From positions 1 through 39,051 of the forward strand of contig CAMBBT010000003.1 of assembly GCA_945864455.1 (NCBI GenBank): a DNA stretch of 39,051 nt. The letters are read 5' to 3'. The DNA comes from Polynucleobacter meluiroseus (lineage in GTDB: Bacteria; Pseudomonadota; Gammaproteobacteria; Burkholderiales; Burkholderiaceae). A model generated the notes under the pieces. The model was not told where the DNA came from. It made no database searches and worked only from the letters and a program-made list of their open reading frames with translations. Each line of letters opens with the position of its first letter. Position 1 is the stretch's first letter. The position numbers and the translations under genes were made by a program. Below, in pieces: positions 23,721 to 34,444 of the stretch.

Positions 23721-23834
23721 AACTTCTCCTAAGGGTTGGTTCTAAAGTTGGGTCCTAGCTGCGCTAAAAAGCGCCACCCTGGAAGACTCAACTTGCGATT
23801 TCAAGTCCAAAATAGACCTGAGATAAAAATTATA
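23721..23834 (-). promoter_or_regulatory. rpsB leader region with candidate -10 box and two hairpins (candidate S2 autoregulatory leader)
   Basis: Minus-strand TATAAT at 23829-23834, then hairpins ACTTG-AAATCG-CAAGT (23791-23806) and GCGCT-TTTT-AGCGC (23761-23774), then AGGAG Shine-Dalgarno before rpsB. Confidence 0.45.
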
Positions 23835-23915
23835 GCTTAAATATCAATGCTCTAGCCCAGCATCTGACAGGGTGAGGAGACATAAAACTAGCTCTGGAGA
23901 CATTCCAAAGAAGGT

Positions 23916-23938
23916 GCTTGCCTAAATTTTAGGCAAGC
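23916..23938. repeat. 23-bp near-perfect palindrome upstream of map-glnD
   Basis: GCTTGCCTAAA-T-TTTAGGCAAGC: 11-bp perfect arms around one central base. It overlaps a second palindrome GCAAGCTTGC (23933-23942). Confidence 0.9.
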
Positions 23939-23978
23939 TTGCTAAGTCAAAACTATCCAAGTCGTTGATAATCAAGGC

Positions 23979-24815
23979 ATGAATAGTGTATTTACTGCAG
24001 AAAAAGACATCCTTGGTATGCGCGAGGCTGGCCGCTTGGCTAGCGAAGTTTTGGATCATGTAGCCCCTCATGTCAAAGCTGGAGTGACCACTGGAGAATT
24101 GGATCGGATTTGCCATGAGTACATGCGCGATGTCCAAAAGACGATTCCTGCGCCACTGAACTATCAGCCTCCAGGCTACCCACCATTTCCAGCGTCCATT
24201 TGTACCTCGGTCAATGATGTGATTTGTCACGGCATCCCAGGAGATAAAGTTTTAAAGAGTGGCGATGTTGTTAATTTAGATATCACCGTCATTACTCCCG
24301 ATGGCTACTATGGCGATACTAGTCGAATGTTCATGGTGGGTGATGTTTCTGTCATGGCAAAACGTCTTACCGAAATTACTTTTGAATGTATGTGGCTTGG
24401 TATTGCAGAGGTTAAACCTGGTGCATCACTTGGTGACATTGGCCACGTGATTCAAACCCATGCTGAAAAATCTGGTTACTCAGTAGTGCGTGAGTATTGT
24501 GGTCATGGTATCGGCAAAGTATTTCATCAAGATCCGCAAATTCTGCACTATGGCAAACCCGGTACCGGCGAAAAGCTAGTTGCTGGCATGACTTTCACAA
24601 TCGAACCCATGATTAATGCTGGCCGTCGCGATATCCGCACGATGCCAGACCAGTGGACAGTAAAAACAAAAGATCGCAGCCTGTCAGCGCAGTGGGAGCA
24701 TACCCTCCTGGTGACACAAACTGGTGTTGAGGTCTTAACCTGGTCTGAAGGTAGCAACCCTGCACCTGATTGTGTCAAAGGTCTCTCTTTTAGGCCATCG
24801 CTAGCTAGCGCTTAA
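23979..24815 (+). CDS. map: Type I methionine aminopeptidase
   Basis: 278 aa; [78 protein letters not shown]. Confidence 0.97.
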   Translation: MNSVFTAEKDILGMREAGRLASEVLDHVAPHVKAGVTTGELDRICHEYMRDVQKTIPAPLNYQPPGYPPFPASICTSVNDVICHGIPGDKVLKSGDVVNLDITVITPDGYYGDTSRMFMVGDVSVMAKRLTEITFECMWLGIAEVKPGASLGDIGHVIQTHAEKSGYSVVREYCGHGIGKVFHQDPQILHYGKPGTGEKLVAGMTFTIEPMINAGRRDIRTMPDQWTVKTKDRSLSAQWEHTLLVTQTGVEVLTWSEGSNPAPDCVKGLSFRPSLASA

Positions 24816-24819
24816 ATCT

Positions 24820-27420
24820 ATGAGTGATTTACAGCAGGGGATAAATCAGATTACCGATGCAGCCAGTCTGCGTGCTGCACGAGAAACTGCATATACGGAG
24901 TTTAAAAAAACTCAAGCTGTTGGCAAACTCACTAAGCAGTTAAGCAAAGTCACAGATCAGCTTCTCACTCAATTTTGGAGTGATTGTGGTTTAAATAATG
25001 ACGCCACTTTGCTTGCAGTTGGAGGGTACGGCAGAAACTCGCTATTCCCTTACTCTGATATTGACATCCTCATACTGCTACCCACAAATGCTGAGTTGGC
25101 ACAATCCTTATCCAAAAAGGTTGAGCAATATGTTGCCAGCTGTTGGGATGCTGGCTTAGAGATTGCCTCTTCAGTCAGAACAGTTGCTGAATGTATTTCG
25201 GAATCCGAGCAAGATATAACAGTGCGCACTTCATTGCTTGAGGCGCGATTCATTTGTGGCAAAAGACCACTGTTTAAAGAATTTACAAAGGCGTTCGAAG
25301 ACGCCATGGATCCCAAGGCCTTCTTCCAAGCAAAGCTGGCAGAGCAAATTCAGCGACACTATAAATATCAGGACACGCCCTACTCTCTTGAACCTAATTG
25401 CAAAGAGAGTCCTGGTGGATTACGGGATCTGCAAGTGATCTCCTGGGTCAGCAAAGCAGTATTACTTGGCAACACCTTTAAAGACTTAAATGAAGCAGGC
25501 TTAGTGACCCAACGTGAGCTTACTGAGCTCAATCGTAATCAGCGCTTTTTAGAGACGCTGCGAGCCAATCTCCATTTACTGGCAGGACGCCGACAAGATG
25601 TTCTCGTCTTTGACTTACAGACTGCCTTAGCAAAGGCCATGGGTATTACAGAAGAATCATCGCGTGAAGCCAGTGAAGCGATTATGCGTCGCTACTACTG
25701 GGCTGCAAAAGCTGTCAATCAACTCAATGATGTACTTTTACAAAACATTGAAGCACTCCTCTTTCCTCAAGAATCGAAAACAACTCACACCATTCCTGGC
25801 GAAGGTAACGAGTATTTCATTGAGCGACAAGGGGTTCTCGACATTACCGATCCGCAGCTCTACCAAAAACATCCTGAGCAAATTCTACGAACCTTTTTAG
25901 TATTTGCTCAAACATCGAATGTGAAGAGTCTCTCTGCAACTATTTTTAGAGCCTTATATAACGCTCGTCAAAAAATGGATAGTAAATGGCGCGCCGCCCC
26001 AGTCAATAAAGCCCTTTTTATGGAGCTGCTCAAACAAGCAGACGGCGTAAGCCGAGCATTCCAGCTCATGAACCGCACTAGCGTCTTGGGCCGCTACCTA
26101 CCAGCCTTTAGAAGAATCGTTGGGCAAATGCAGCATGACTTATTTCATGTATACACAGTGGATCAACATATCCTGATGGTGTTACGTAATGTACGTCGCT
26201 TCACGGTGATCGAGCATACCCATGAATTTCCATTCTGCAGTAGCCTGATTGCCCACTTTGAAAAGCCATGGTTGTTAGTAATAGCTGCCTTATTTCATGA
26301 CATTGCCAAAGGCCGTGGTGGTGATCACTCAGAACTTGGCAAAGCCGATGTACGCAAGTTTGCTAAAGAGCATGGCTTGGATAAAAAAGATATTGAGCTA
26401 TTAGTATGGCTAGTTGCAGAGCATCTCAATATGAGCCAGACAGCTCAGAAGCAAGATATCTCTGACCCAGATGTGGTTAGAGCATTTGCCAAAAAAGTAG
26501 GTGATGAGCGTCACCTGACTGCGCTCTACTTATTAACTGTGGCTGATGTGCGTGGCACTAGCCCTAAAGTCTGGAATGCCTGGAAAGGTAAGCTCTTAGA
26601 AGATTTGTATCGCGCCACACTCAGAGTCTTGGGCGGAGCTAAGCCTGATGCCTCCTCAGAACTAGCCCAACATCAAGAAGAGTCTAGAACCAAATTACGC
26701 CTTTACGGTATCAATGATGAGTCCTATGCAGAGCTCTGGAAACAGTTAGACGTCGCCTTCTTCTTAAGGCAAGATTCATCGGATATTGCTTGGCTCACAC
26801 GACATTTATATAACAAGGTCAACAGTGACAAAGCGATCGTCAGCGCAAGACTCTCACCTATTGGTGAAGGGTTACAGGTAGCTGTTTACGTGAAAGACCA
26901 AGAAGACCTTTTTGCCAGAATCTGTGCCTACTTTGAAAGACACGGTTTCTCAATTTGGGATGCCCGCATTCATACGACACGTCATGGTTATGCTTTAGAT
27001 ACCTTCCAAATCTCTGGTAGTACCTTAGTAGATGAGGGTGGTAGTTATAGAGACATCATTCAACTAGTCGAGTTTGAGTTGACCGCCGCCCTAACGAATG
27101 CCGATCCATTACCTAACCCAAGTATGGGTCGCCTCTCTAGACAGTCACGCACCTTCCCAATTCAACCACGCGTTCATATGGTTCCAGATGAGCGTGGCAG
27201 ATATTACACACTCGCACTATCCGCAAGTGACCGCACCGGCTTGCTATACACCATCTCTAGAGTACTAGCCAAACATCAGGTATCTATTCATACCGCAAGG
27301 ATTAATACCCTAGGGGAACGCGTGGAAGATATATTGCTGTTAGATGCGGCTAACCTAGGTAAGAATCCAAAACTACAGATTCAACTAGAGACAGAGTTGC
27401 TTGAGGCTTTGGGGGCTTAA
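24820..27420 (+). CDS. glnD: Bifunctional [protein-PII] uridylyltransferase/uridylyl-removing enzyme
   Basis: 866 aa; nucleotidyltransferase [23 protein letters not shown] domain [19 protein letters not shown], two C-terminal ACT domains. Confidence 0.97.
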   Translation: MSDLQQGINQITDAASLRAARETAYTEFKKTQAVGKLTKQLSKVTDQLLTQFWSDCGLNNDATLLAVGGYGRNSLFPYSDIDILILLPTNAELAQSLSKKVEQYVASCWDAGLEIASSVRTVAECISESEQDITVRTSLLEARFICGKRPLFKEFTKAFEDAMDPKAFFQAKLAEQIQRHYKYQDTPYSLEPNCKESPGGLRDLQVISWVSKAVLLGNTFKDLNEAGLVTQRELTELNRNQRFLETLRANLHLLAGRRQDVLVFDLQTALAKAMGITEESSREASEAIMRRYYWAAKAVNQLNDVLLQNIEALLFPQESKTTHTIPGEGNEYFIERQGVLDITDPQLYQKHPEQILRTFLVFAQTSNVKSLSATIFRALYNARQKMDSKWRAAPVNKALFMELLKQADGVSRAFQLMNRTSVLGRYLPAFRRIVGQMQHDLFHVYTVDQHILMVLRNVRRFTVIEHTHEFPFCSSLIAHFEKPWLLVIAALFHDIAKGRGGDHSELGKADVRKFAKEHGLDKKDIELLVWLVAEHLNMSQTAQKQDISDPDVVRAFAKKVGDERHLTALYLLTVADVRGTSPKVWNAWKGKLLEDLYRATLRVLGGAKPDASSELAQHQEESRTKLRLYGINDESYAELWKQLDVAFFLRQDSSDIAWLTRHLYNKVNSDKAIVSARLSPIGEGLQVAVYVKDQEDLFARICAYFERHGFSIWDARIHTTRHGYALDTFQISGSTLVDEGGSYRDIIQLVEFELTAALTNADPLPNPSMGRLSRQSRTFPIQPRVHMVPDERGRYYTLALSASDRTGLLYTISRVLAKHQVSIHTARINTLGERVEDILLLDAANLGKNPKLQIQLETELLEALGA

Positions 27421-27438
27421 TGCCCTACAAAAAGAAAA

Positions 27439-27460
27439 AGCCCAGGTTTTAAGCTGGGCT
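27439..27460 (-). terminator. Intrinsic terminator downstream of gcl
   Basis: AGCCCAG-N8-CTGGGCT stem; on the minus strand it is followed by TTTTTCTTTTTG. The plus strand lacks a T-tract after the stem. Confidence 0.75.
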
Positions 27461-27485
27461 CTGGTAATACAAACTATGTGAATGC

Positions 27486-29276
27486 TCAGTCTAGGAGGCC
27501 TGCCAACTGTAAGCCCTCACGTCCAGCTGGGTGACGACAATCAACTTCTTCAAACTCATTGATATTATCAATCTCCATACCCATAGCGATATTAGTTACC
27601 TTCTCCAAGATCACCTCTACTACTACCGGCACCATAAAGTGTTTAGCCATCTTTTGCGCTTCAACTAAAGCACCATTAATCTTGGCAGGATCGCTTACGC
27701 GGATTAATTTGCAACCTAATCCTTCAACTACTCTACCGTGATCAACGCCATAGCCCTTGAGGGTTGTGTCGTCCACGTTAATATTGTCAAAGGCTAATTG
27801 GACACAGTAATCCATCTCAAAACCGCGCTGCGCCTGACGAATTAAGCCAAGATAGCTGTTGTTTACCAACACCATCACTAAAGGCAATTTAAATTGTGCG
27901 CCTACAGCCAACTCTTCAATTAAGAACTGGAAATCATAGTCGCCCGCTAAACCCACAACGGTGCGAGTAGGATCAGCAGCCAACACCCCAAGAGCAGCAG
28001 GAATAGTCCAGCCTAATGGGCCAGCTTGTCCGCAGTTAATCCACTGACGATCACCATACACATGCAAGAACTGTCCGCCTGCAATTTGTGATAAACCAAT
28101 GGTGGTGACATAAATAGTATCGCGACCAAAGGCAGTATTCATTTCCTGATAAACACGTTGTGGCTTAACTGGAATGTTATCAAAATCAGTCTTGCGCAAC
28201 ATCAGTTTCTTACGTTCTTGGCAACGGCTTACCCAATCACCATAATTATTGAGCTTGCCTTTTGCTTTCCACTCTTTAGCAACTTGGACAAACAACTCGA
28301 GAGCTGCTTTGGCATCAGAAACAATTCCATAATCAGGCGTAAATACGCGACCAATTTGGGTTGGCTCAACATCAACGTGAATAAATTTACGACCTTTGGT
28401 GTACACATCGATTGAACCAGTATGACGATTCGCCCAACGGTTACCAATACCTAATACAAAGTCGCTTGCTAACATCGTGGCATTACCGTAGCGATGCGCA
28501 GTTTGCAAACCAACCATACCAGCCATTAAAGGGTGGTCATCTGGGATTGATCCCCAACCCATTAAGGTTGGAATAACTGGAATGCCCATTAACTCGGCAA
28601 ACTCTACCAATAACTTAGAAGCATCTGCATTAATTACTCCGCCGCCAGCCACAATCAATGGCTTTTCAGCAGTCATCAACATTTCCATCGCTTTTTCGAC
28701 TTGCTTACGACTTGCGGTGGGTTTGTATACCGCTAATGGCTCGTAAGTATCAATATCAAATTCAATCTCAGCCATCTGAACATCAATTGGCAAATCGATT
28801 AACACTGGGCCTGGACGTCCAGAGCGCATGATGTGAAATGCCTGCTGAAATACACGGGGTACTAAACCTGGTTCACGAACTGTAACAGCCCACTTGGTAA
28901 CAGGCTTAGCAATACTCTCAATATCAACAGCTTGGAAATCTTCTTTGTACAAACGGGCACGGGGAGCTTGACCTGTAATACAAAGAATCGGAATGGAATC
29001 AGCGCTTGCTGAGTAAAGACCGGTGATCATATCGGTTCCAGCAGGACCAGAGGTACCAATACATACTCCGATATTGCCAGCTTTAGCACGGGTATAACCT
29101 TCGGCCATATGCGATGCACCTTCTACGTGGCGGGCCAAAATATGGGTAATGGATTGACGCTCGCGCATTTGCGCATACAGTGGATTAATTGCAGCGCCAG
29201 GTACTCCGAAGGCAGTAGTAATACCCTCTTTTTCCATTACTAAAACTGCTGCCATTGCTGCCTTCATTTTTGCCAT
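27486..29276 (-). CDS. gcl: Glyoxylate carboligase (tartronate-semialdehyde synthase)
   Basis: About 596 aa from [52 protein letters not shown] has Val where most ThDP enzymes have the catalytic Glu, a known Gcl hallmark; C-terminus [21 protein letters not shown]. The track starts at 29306; GGGAG upstream of the ATG at 29276 favours the shorter form. Confidence 0.95.
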   Translation of the reverse strand: MAKMKAAMAAVLVMEKEGITTAFGVPGAAINPLYAQMRERQSITHILARHVEGASHMAEGYTRAKAGNIGVCIGTSGPAGTDMITGLYSASADSIPILCITGQAPRARLYKEDFQAVDIESIAKPVTKWAVTVREPGLVPRVFQQAFHIMRSGRPGPVLIDLPIDVQMAEIEFDIDTYEPLAVYKPTASRKQVEKAMEMLMTAEKPLIVAGGGVINADASKLLVEFAELMGIPVIPTLMGWGSIPDDHPLMAGMVGLQTAHRYGNATMLASDFVLGIGNRWANRHTGSIDVYTKGRKFIHVDVEPTQIGRVFTPDYGIVSDAKAALELFVQVAKEWKAKGKLNNYGDWVSRCQERKKLMLRKTDFDNIPVKPQRVYQEMNTAFGRDTIYVTTIGLSQIAGGQFLHVYGDRQWINCGQAGPLGWTIPAALGVLAADPTRTVVGLAGDYDFQFLIEELAVGAQFKLPLVMVLVNNSYLGLIRQAQRGFEMDYCVQLAFDNINVDDTTLKGYGVDHGRVVEGLGCKLIRVSDPAKINGALVEAQKMAKHFMVPVVVEVILEKVTNIAMGMEIDNINEFEEVDCRHPAGREGLQLAGLLD

Positions 29277-29355
29277 GATTCGTCTCCCGATGTAGTTGTA
29301 GCGCAATGATGGTGAAATTTGGCCTTTTTGGGAAGATCAGCAAATCTATATCTAG

Positions 29356-29372
29356 TATTCCACCATGGAATA
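29356..29372. promoter_or_regulatory. Candidate LysR-type operator in the gcl/LysR divergent intergenic region
   Basis: TATTCC-ACCAT-GGAATA, perfect 6-bp arms, containing TTCCACCATGGAA, which fits the T-N11-A LysR-type consensus. Confidence 0.6.
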
Positions 29373-29409
29373 GTGTAAAAATAGGGCATTAAAACCACTA
29401 AAAAGCACT

Positions 29410-30333
29410 ATGGATCGTGTTCAAGGCATATTTCTATTTATCCGGATTGTTGAAACAGGCTCATTTAGTAAGGCTGCTGAGGACTTGGGCATTACCCAGC
29501 CAACCGCTACTAAGTTTGTAGCCAGCCTGGAAAAACGTTTAGGCACCTTATTGCTGCATCGAAGTACACGTGGAGTTACAGCAACTGAAATTGGCAAGCT
29601 CTACTATGAGAAGTGCAAGATTATTTCTCAAGAAATAAATGAAGCCGATGATCTCGCCTCATTAATGCAATCTAAAGTACGTGGCAAATTAACGATCAGC
29701 TCTTCAGTTGCTTTCGGGCGCCGCGTACTGACACCCTCGATCCTAGAATTCATGTCACATCATCCAGAGCTAGAAGTGGATTTAAGTATGGATGATCGCT
29801 ACATCAACTTAATTGAGCAAGGAGTAGATTTAGCAATTCGGATGAGAAACTTGCCGGACTCCTCATTGGGCTCCCGATTCATTGGCATGAATCCCTGGGT
29901 ATTGGTTGCCAATCCTAAGTATTTACAAGAGCATCCGGCGCCTCAGGTGCCAGAAGATATCAAAAAGCATCGCGCCCTGATCTACACAACAGCGCAAAGT
30001 GATCATCGCTGGAGTTTTACCAATCCGCAAAATCAAACTGAAGTTGTTGAGGTAAAGGGACCATTTATCTCAAATAACCTTTCTTCCATTCTTGCTGCAG
30101 CTAGAACAGGAATGGGCTTAGCAGCGCTTCCCTGCTATGTAGCCTACCAATCGATTCAAGATCAAGTGTTACAGCCCGTAATGGAAGACTGGCTCCTACC
30201 AAGTCAAGAAATGCATGCCGTATTTTCATCACCCAAACATGTGCCCACTAAAGTGAGTCAATGCATTGATTGGCTACAAGGTCAATTTAAAGGGGAATGG
30301 TGGAAAGGTCTTCCCCCAGAACACATTGAATAA
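29410..30333 (+). CDS. LysR family transcriptional regulator
   Basis: 307 aa; N-terminal HTH FLFIRIVETGSFSKAAEDLGITQPTATKFVASLEKRLGTLLLHRSTRGVTAT, substrate-binding domain; divergent from gcl. Confidence 0.96.
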   Translation: MDRVQGIFLFIRIVETGSFSKAAEDLGITQPTATKFVASLEKRLGTLLLHRSTRGVTATEIGKLYYEKCKIISQEINEADDLASLMQSKVRGKLTISSSVAFGRRVLTPSILEFMSHHPELEVDLSMDDRYINLIEQGVDLAIRMRNLPDSSLGSRFIGMNPWVLVANPKYLQEHPAPQVPEDIKKHRALIYTTAQSDHRWSFTNPQNQTEVVEVKGPFISNNLSSILAAARTGMGLAALPCYVAYQSIQDQVLQPVMEDWLLPSQEMHAVFSSPKHVPTKVSQCIDWLQGQFKGEWWKGLPPEHIE

Positions 30334-30337
30334 AAAA

Positions 30338-30356
30338 ATCCCCAATGAATGGGGAT
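30338..30356 (-). terminator. Intrinsic terminator downstream of the tautomerase/aldolase genes
   Basis: ATCCCC-AATGAAT-GGGGAT; on the minus strand the stem is followed by TTTTTT. It begins 5 nt after the LysR stop codon. Confidence 0.7.
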
Positions 30357-30379
30357 CTGATGATGAATACAAGTTGGAG

Positions 30380-30562
30380 CTAATCACTCCATAACTTACC
30401 TGCAGTGGCCCAATCTGATTTTTTGATATCTTGATAAATCACATCAACAGAGTCAGCAGAGCAACCCATAATTTTGACGGCAGCCTCAGTAATGGCTTTC
30501 GCATACTCACGCTTGATATCCTCTGTACGACCTTCAAATAATTGAACTTGAATGACTGGCAC
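30380..30562 (-). CDS. 4-oxalocrotonate tautomerase family protein
   Basis: 60 aa; MPVIQVQLFEGRTEDIKREYAKAITEAAVKIMG..., Pro directly after Met and EGR motif typical of 4-OT family. Confidence 0.9.
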   Translation of the reverse strand: MPVIQVQLFEGRTEDIKREYAKAITEAAVKIMGCSADSVDVIYQDIKKSDWATAGKLWSD

Positions 30563-30574
30563 CTTTACCTCCGA

Positions 30575-31339
30575 TTAATGGTTAATAAACAAACGTTGAT
30601 ATGCGGGCCATTCTAGCTGACCCTCCTGATCACCATCACTACACAATTGTCTATAAGTTAACTGGCATACCTCAGGATCAGGGGTAATAAGTTCCCCATT
30701 AGAGCCGGCTAGCAGCTGAATTTTGCAGGCTTTATCTAGTACATCCATTAAATAAAACGCCTGCTGAATAGACGATCCACAAACAATGCTGCCGTGATTA
30801 TGTAAAAGTATGGCCTTCTGATTGCCTAAGTTTGCAATCAAGGATTCCTGCTCTTGCGACGAAAGTGCTAAGCCCTGGTATGGGTGGTAGCCCATATCTT
30901 GATAGAAACGCAAGGCATGTTGTGAAATCGGTAGTAGCCCTTGCTTCTGGGCCGACACCGCAATCACAGAATCTGCATGTAAATGGAACACACAATGCGC
31001 ATCTAGCCTGGCTGCATGTACTGCTCCATGTATTGCAAAACCTGTTTGATTGACTGGGCCGTCACCAGACAATATCTGGCCTTCAATATTGACCTTCACT
31101 AAATTTTGCGGGGTGACCTCATTAAAGCGTAGTCCGAACTGATTGAGCAAATAAGCGCCCTTTTCACCTGGTATGGCTGCTGATATATGGGTATAGATTC
31201 CGTCATCCCAATGTTTGAGATACGCTAGTTGATAGGCTGTTGCTAAATCAATGCGAACTTGCTTTTCTTGATCGGAAATATTGTCCGAGGCAGCCCACTC
31301 TTTTGAGTTGATATGAAATTTTGAATGCAATATATTCAT
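30575..31339 (-). CDS. Class II aldolase/adducin family protein
   Basis: 254 aa; RIDLATAYQLAYLKHWDDGIYTHISAAIPGEKGAYLLNQFGLRFNEVTPQNLVKV, VFHLHADSVIAVSAQ, ILLHNHGSIVCG. Confidence 0.93.
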   Translation of the reverse strand: MNILHSKFHINSKEWAASDNISDQEKQVRIDLATAYQLAYLKHWDDGIYTHISAAIPGEKGAYLLNQFGLRFNEVTPQNLVKVNIEGQILSGDGPVNQTGFAIHGAVHAARLDAHCVFHLHADSVIAVSAQKQGLLPISQHALRFYQDMGYHPYQGLALSSQEQESLIANLGNQKAILLHNHGSIVCGSSIQQAFYLMDVLDKACKIQLLAGSNGELITPDPEVCQLTYRQLCSDGDQEGQLEWPAYQRLFINH

Positions 31340-31351
31340 TTAAAAATAAAC

Positions 31352-33376
<2,025 letters not shown>

Positions 33377-34444
33377 CTAGCTAAAGAGTCTGCTGGCTGT
33401 AGAAGATCCAGCAGGAACGCCAGACTTCTCTAGATTGGCATATAGAAGATCAAGATGCTGACGAATACTGACTACTGCAGCTTCACTCAAGTTAATACCA
33501 TTGTCATCCACTAAACGGCCATGGGCAGCCTGAGCAAGCTCAACACCCTCGCCAAGCATTCTCTCGAAGGCACGTTCTTCTTGTGCGACTAATGGAACCT
33601 CAAGCAATAGGGTCAATTGCGATACAGGTGAATTGGGATCTAAATCAGCGCTATTAAAGACAGGCGCTCCCTTACTATAGAACTCATATTGCCTGCCGTT
33701 ACTAGCCAATTTAAAACCACGCTGACGCATCAGGGCATCAAAGTTACCCCATGGGCATGGCTCATCAAATAAAACGTTAATGCTGAGTTGAATATCGCTA
33801 TCGGCTGCCATCAAATCTAGCTCTTTGGCGCTTTCTAGCATGGTGTTCACACTAGGCATGTCAATTTGAGAACCCAAGGTCTCGGCTAGTGCTTGTGCTC
33901 GTGAGCAAAAATCAGATAGCTCCAATACTCCAATAGCGCCACGGCGACTCGCCAATTGAATGGCTAACTGCAACTCTGAATAGGTAGAACCAGGCTGAAG
34001 CTCCTCCCAATCCTCTGCAACATCTTGATCAGCATTAAGGCCTTCAGATACCCACCTGGCATTAGCTTGTACTTGTGAATCAGCCCAATCATGAATCTCT
34101 TCTAAGATCTCTGATCCGCCAATAGCTTGATCAAAACGAAGTGTGATGACGCAATCAATGCGGGGGTCAATCGTGAATTTATCTGGACTAGAGTTTGCCG
34201 TTACAGTAGATGTAAAACTGGGCTCGGTGCGAACTATCTCTGGATCAGCAAAACCAGAAGTCAAGCTAGATTCTCGGCCAAAGCGATCATCAGAAAACTG
34301 CGCTTGCTCTCTGGCTTGGCGACGAGCGCGTGCGTATTTAAAATTCAGGATGGCTACCAATATTAAAATTACTAAGCCAATGGCAGCTAATGCAAATTGC
34401 AAATCAGACAAACCCAAACTCGTCATGATTTGTTCTACGAACAC
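33377..34444 (-). CDS. zipA: ZipA-like cell division protein (N-terminal TM segment, C-terminal FtsZ-binding-like domain)
   Basis: 355 aa; single N-terminal TM (LQFALAAIGLVILILVAILNFKYARARRQ), variable linker, C-terminal domain with NVLFDEPCPWGNFDALMRQRGFKLASNGRQYEFY; lies between smc and ligA as in related bacteria. An internal ATG at 34426 is an alternative start. Confidence 0.82.
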   Translation of the reverse strand: MFVEQIMTSLGLSDLQFALAAIGLVILILVAILNFKYARARRQAREQAQFSDDRFGRESSLTSGFADPEIVRTEPSFTSTVTANSSPDKFTIDPRIDCVITLRFDQAIGGSEILEEIHDWADSQVQANARWVSEGLNADQDVAEDWEELQPGSTYSELQLAIQLASRRGAIGVLELSDFCSRAQALAETLGSQIDMPSVNTMLESAKELDLMAADSDIQLSINVLFDEPCPWGNFDALMRQRGFKLASNGRQYEFYSKGAPVFNSADLDPNSPVSQLTLLLEVPLVAQEERAFERMLGEGVELAQAAHGRLVDDNGINLSEAAVVSIRQHLDLLYANLEKSGVPAGSSTASRLFS

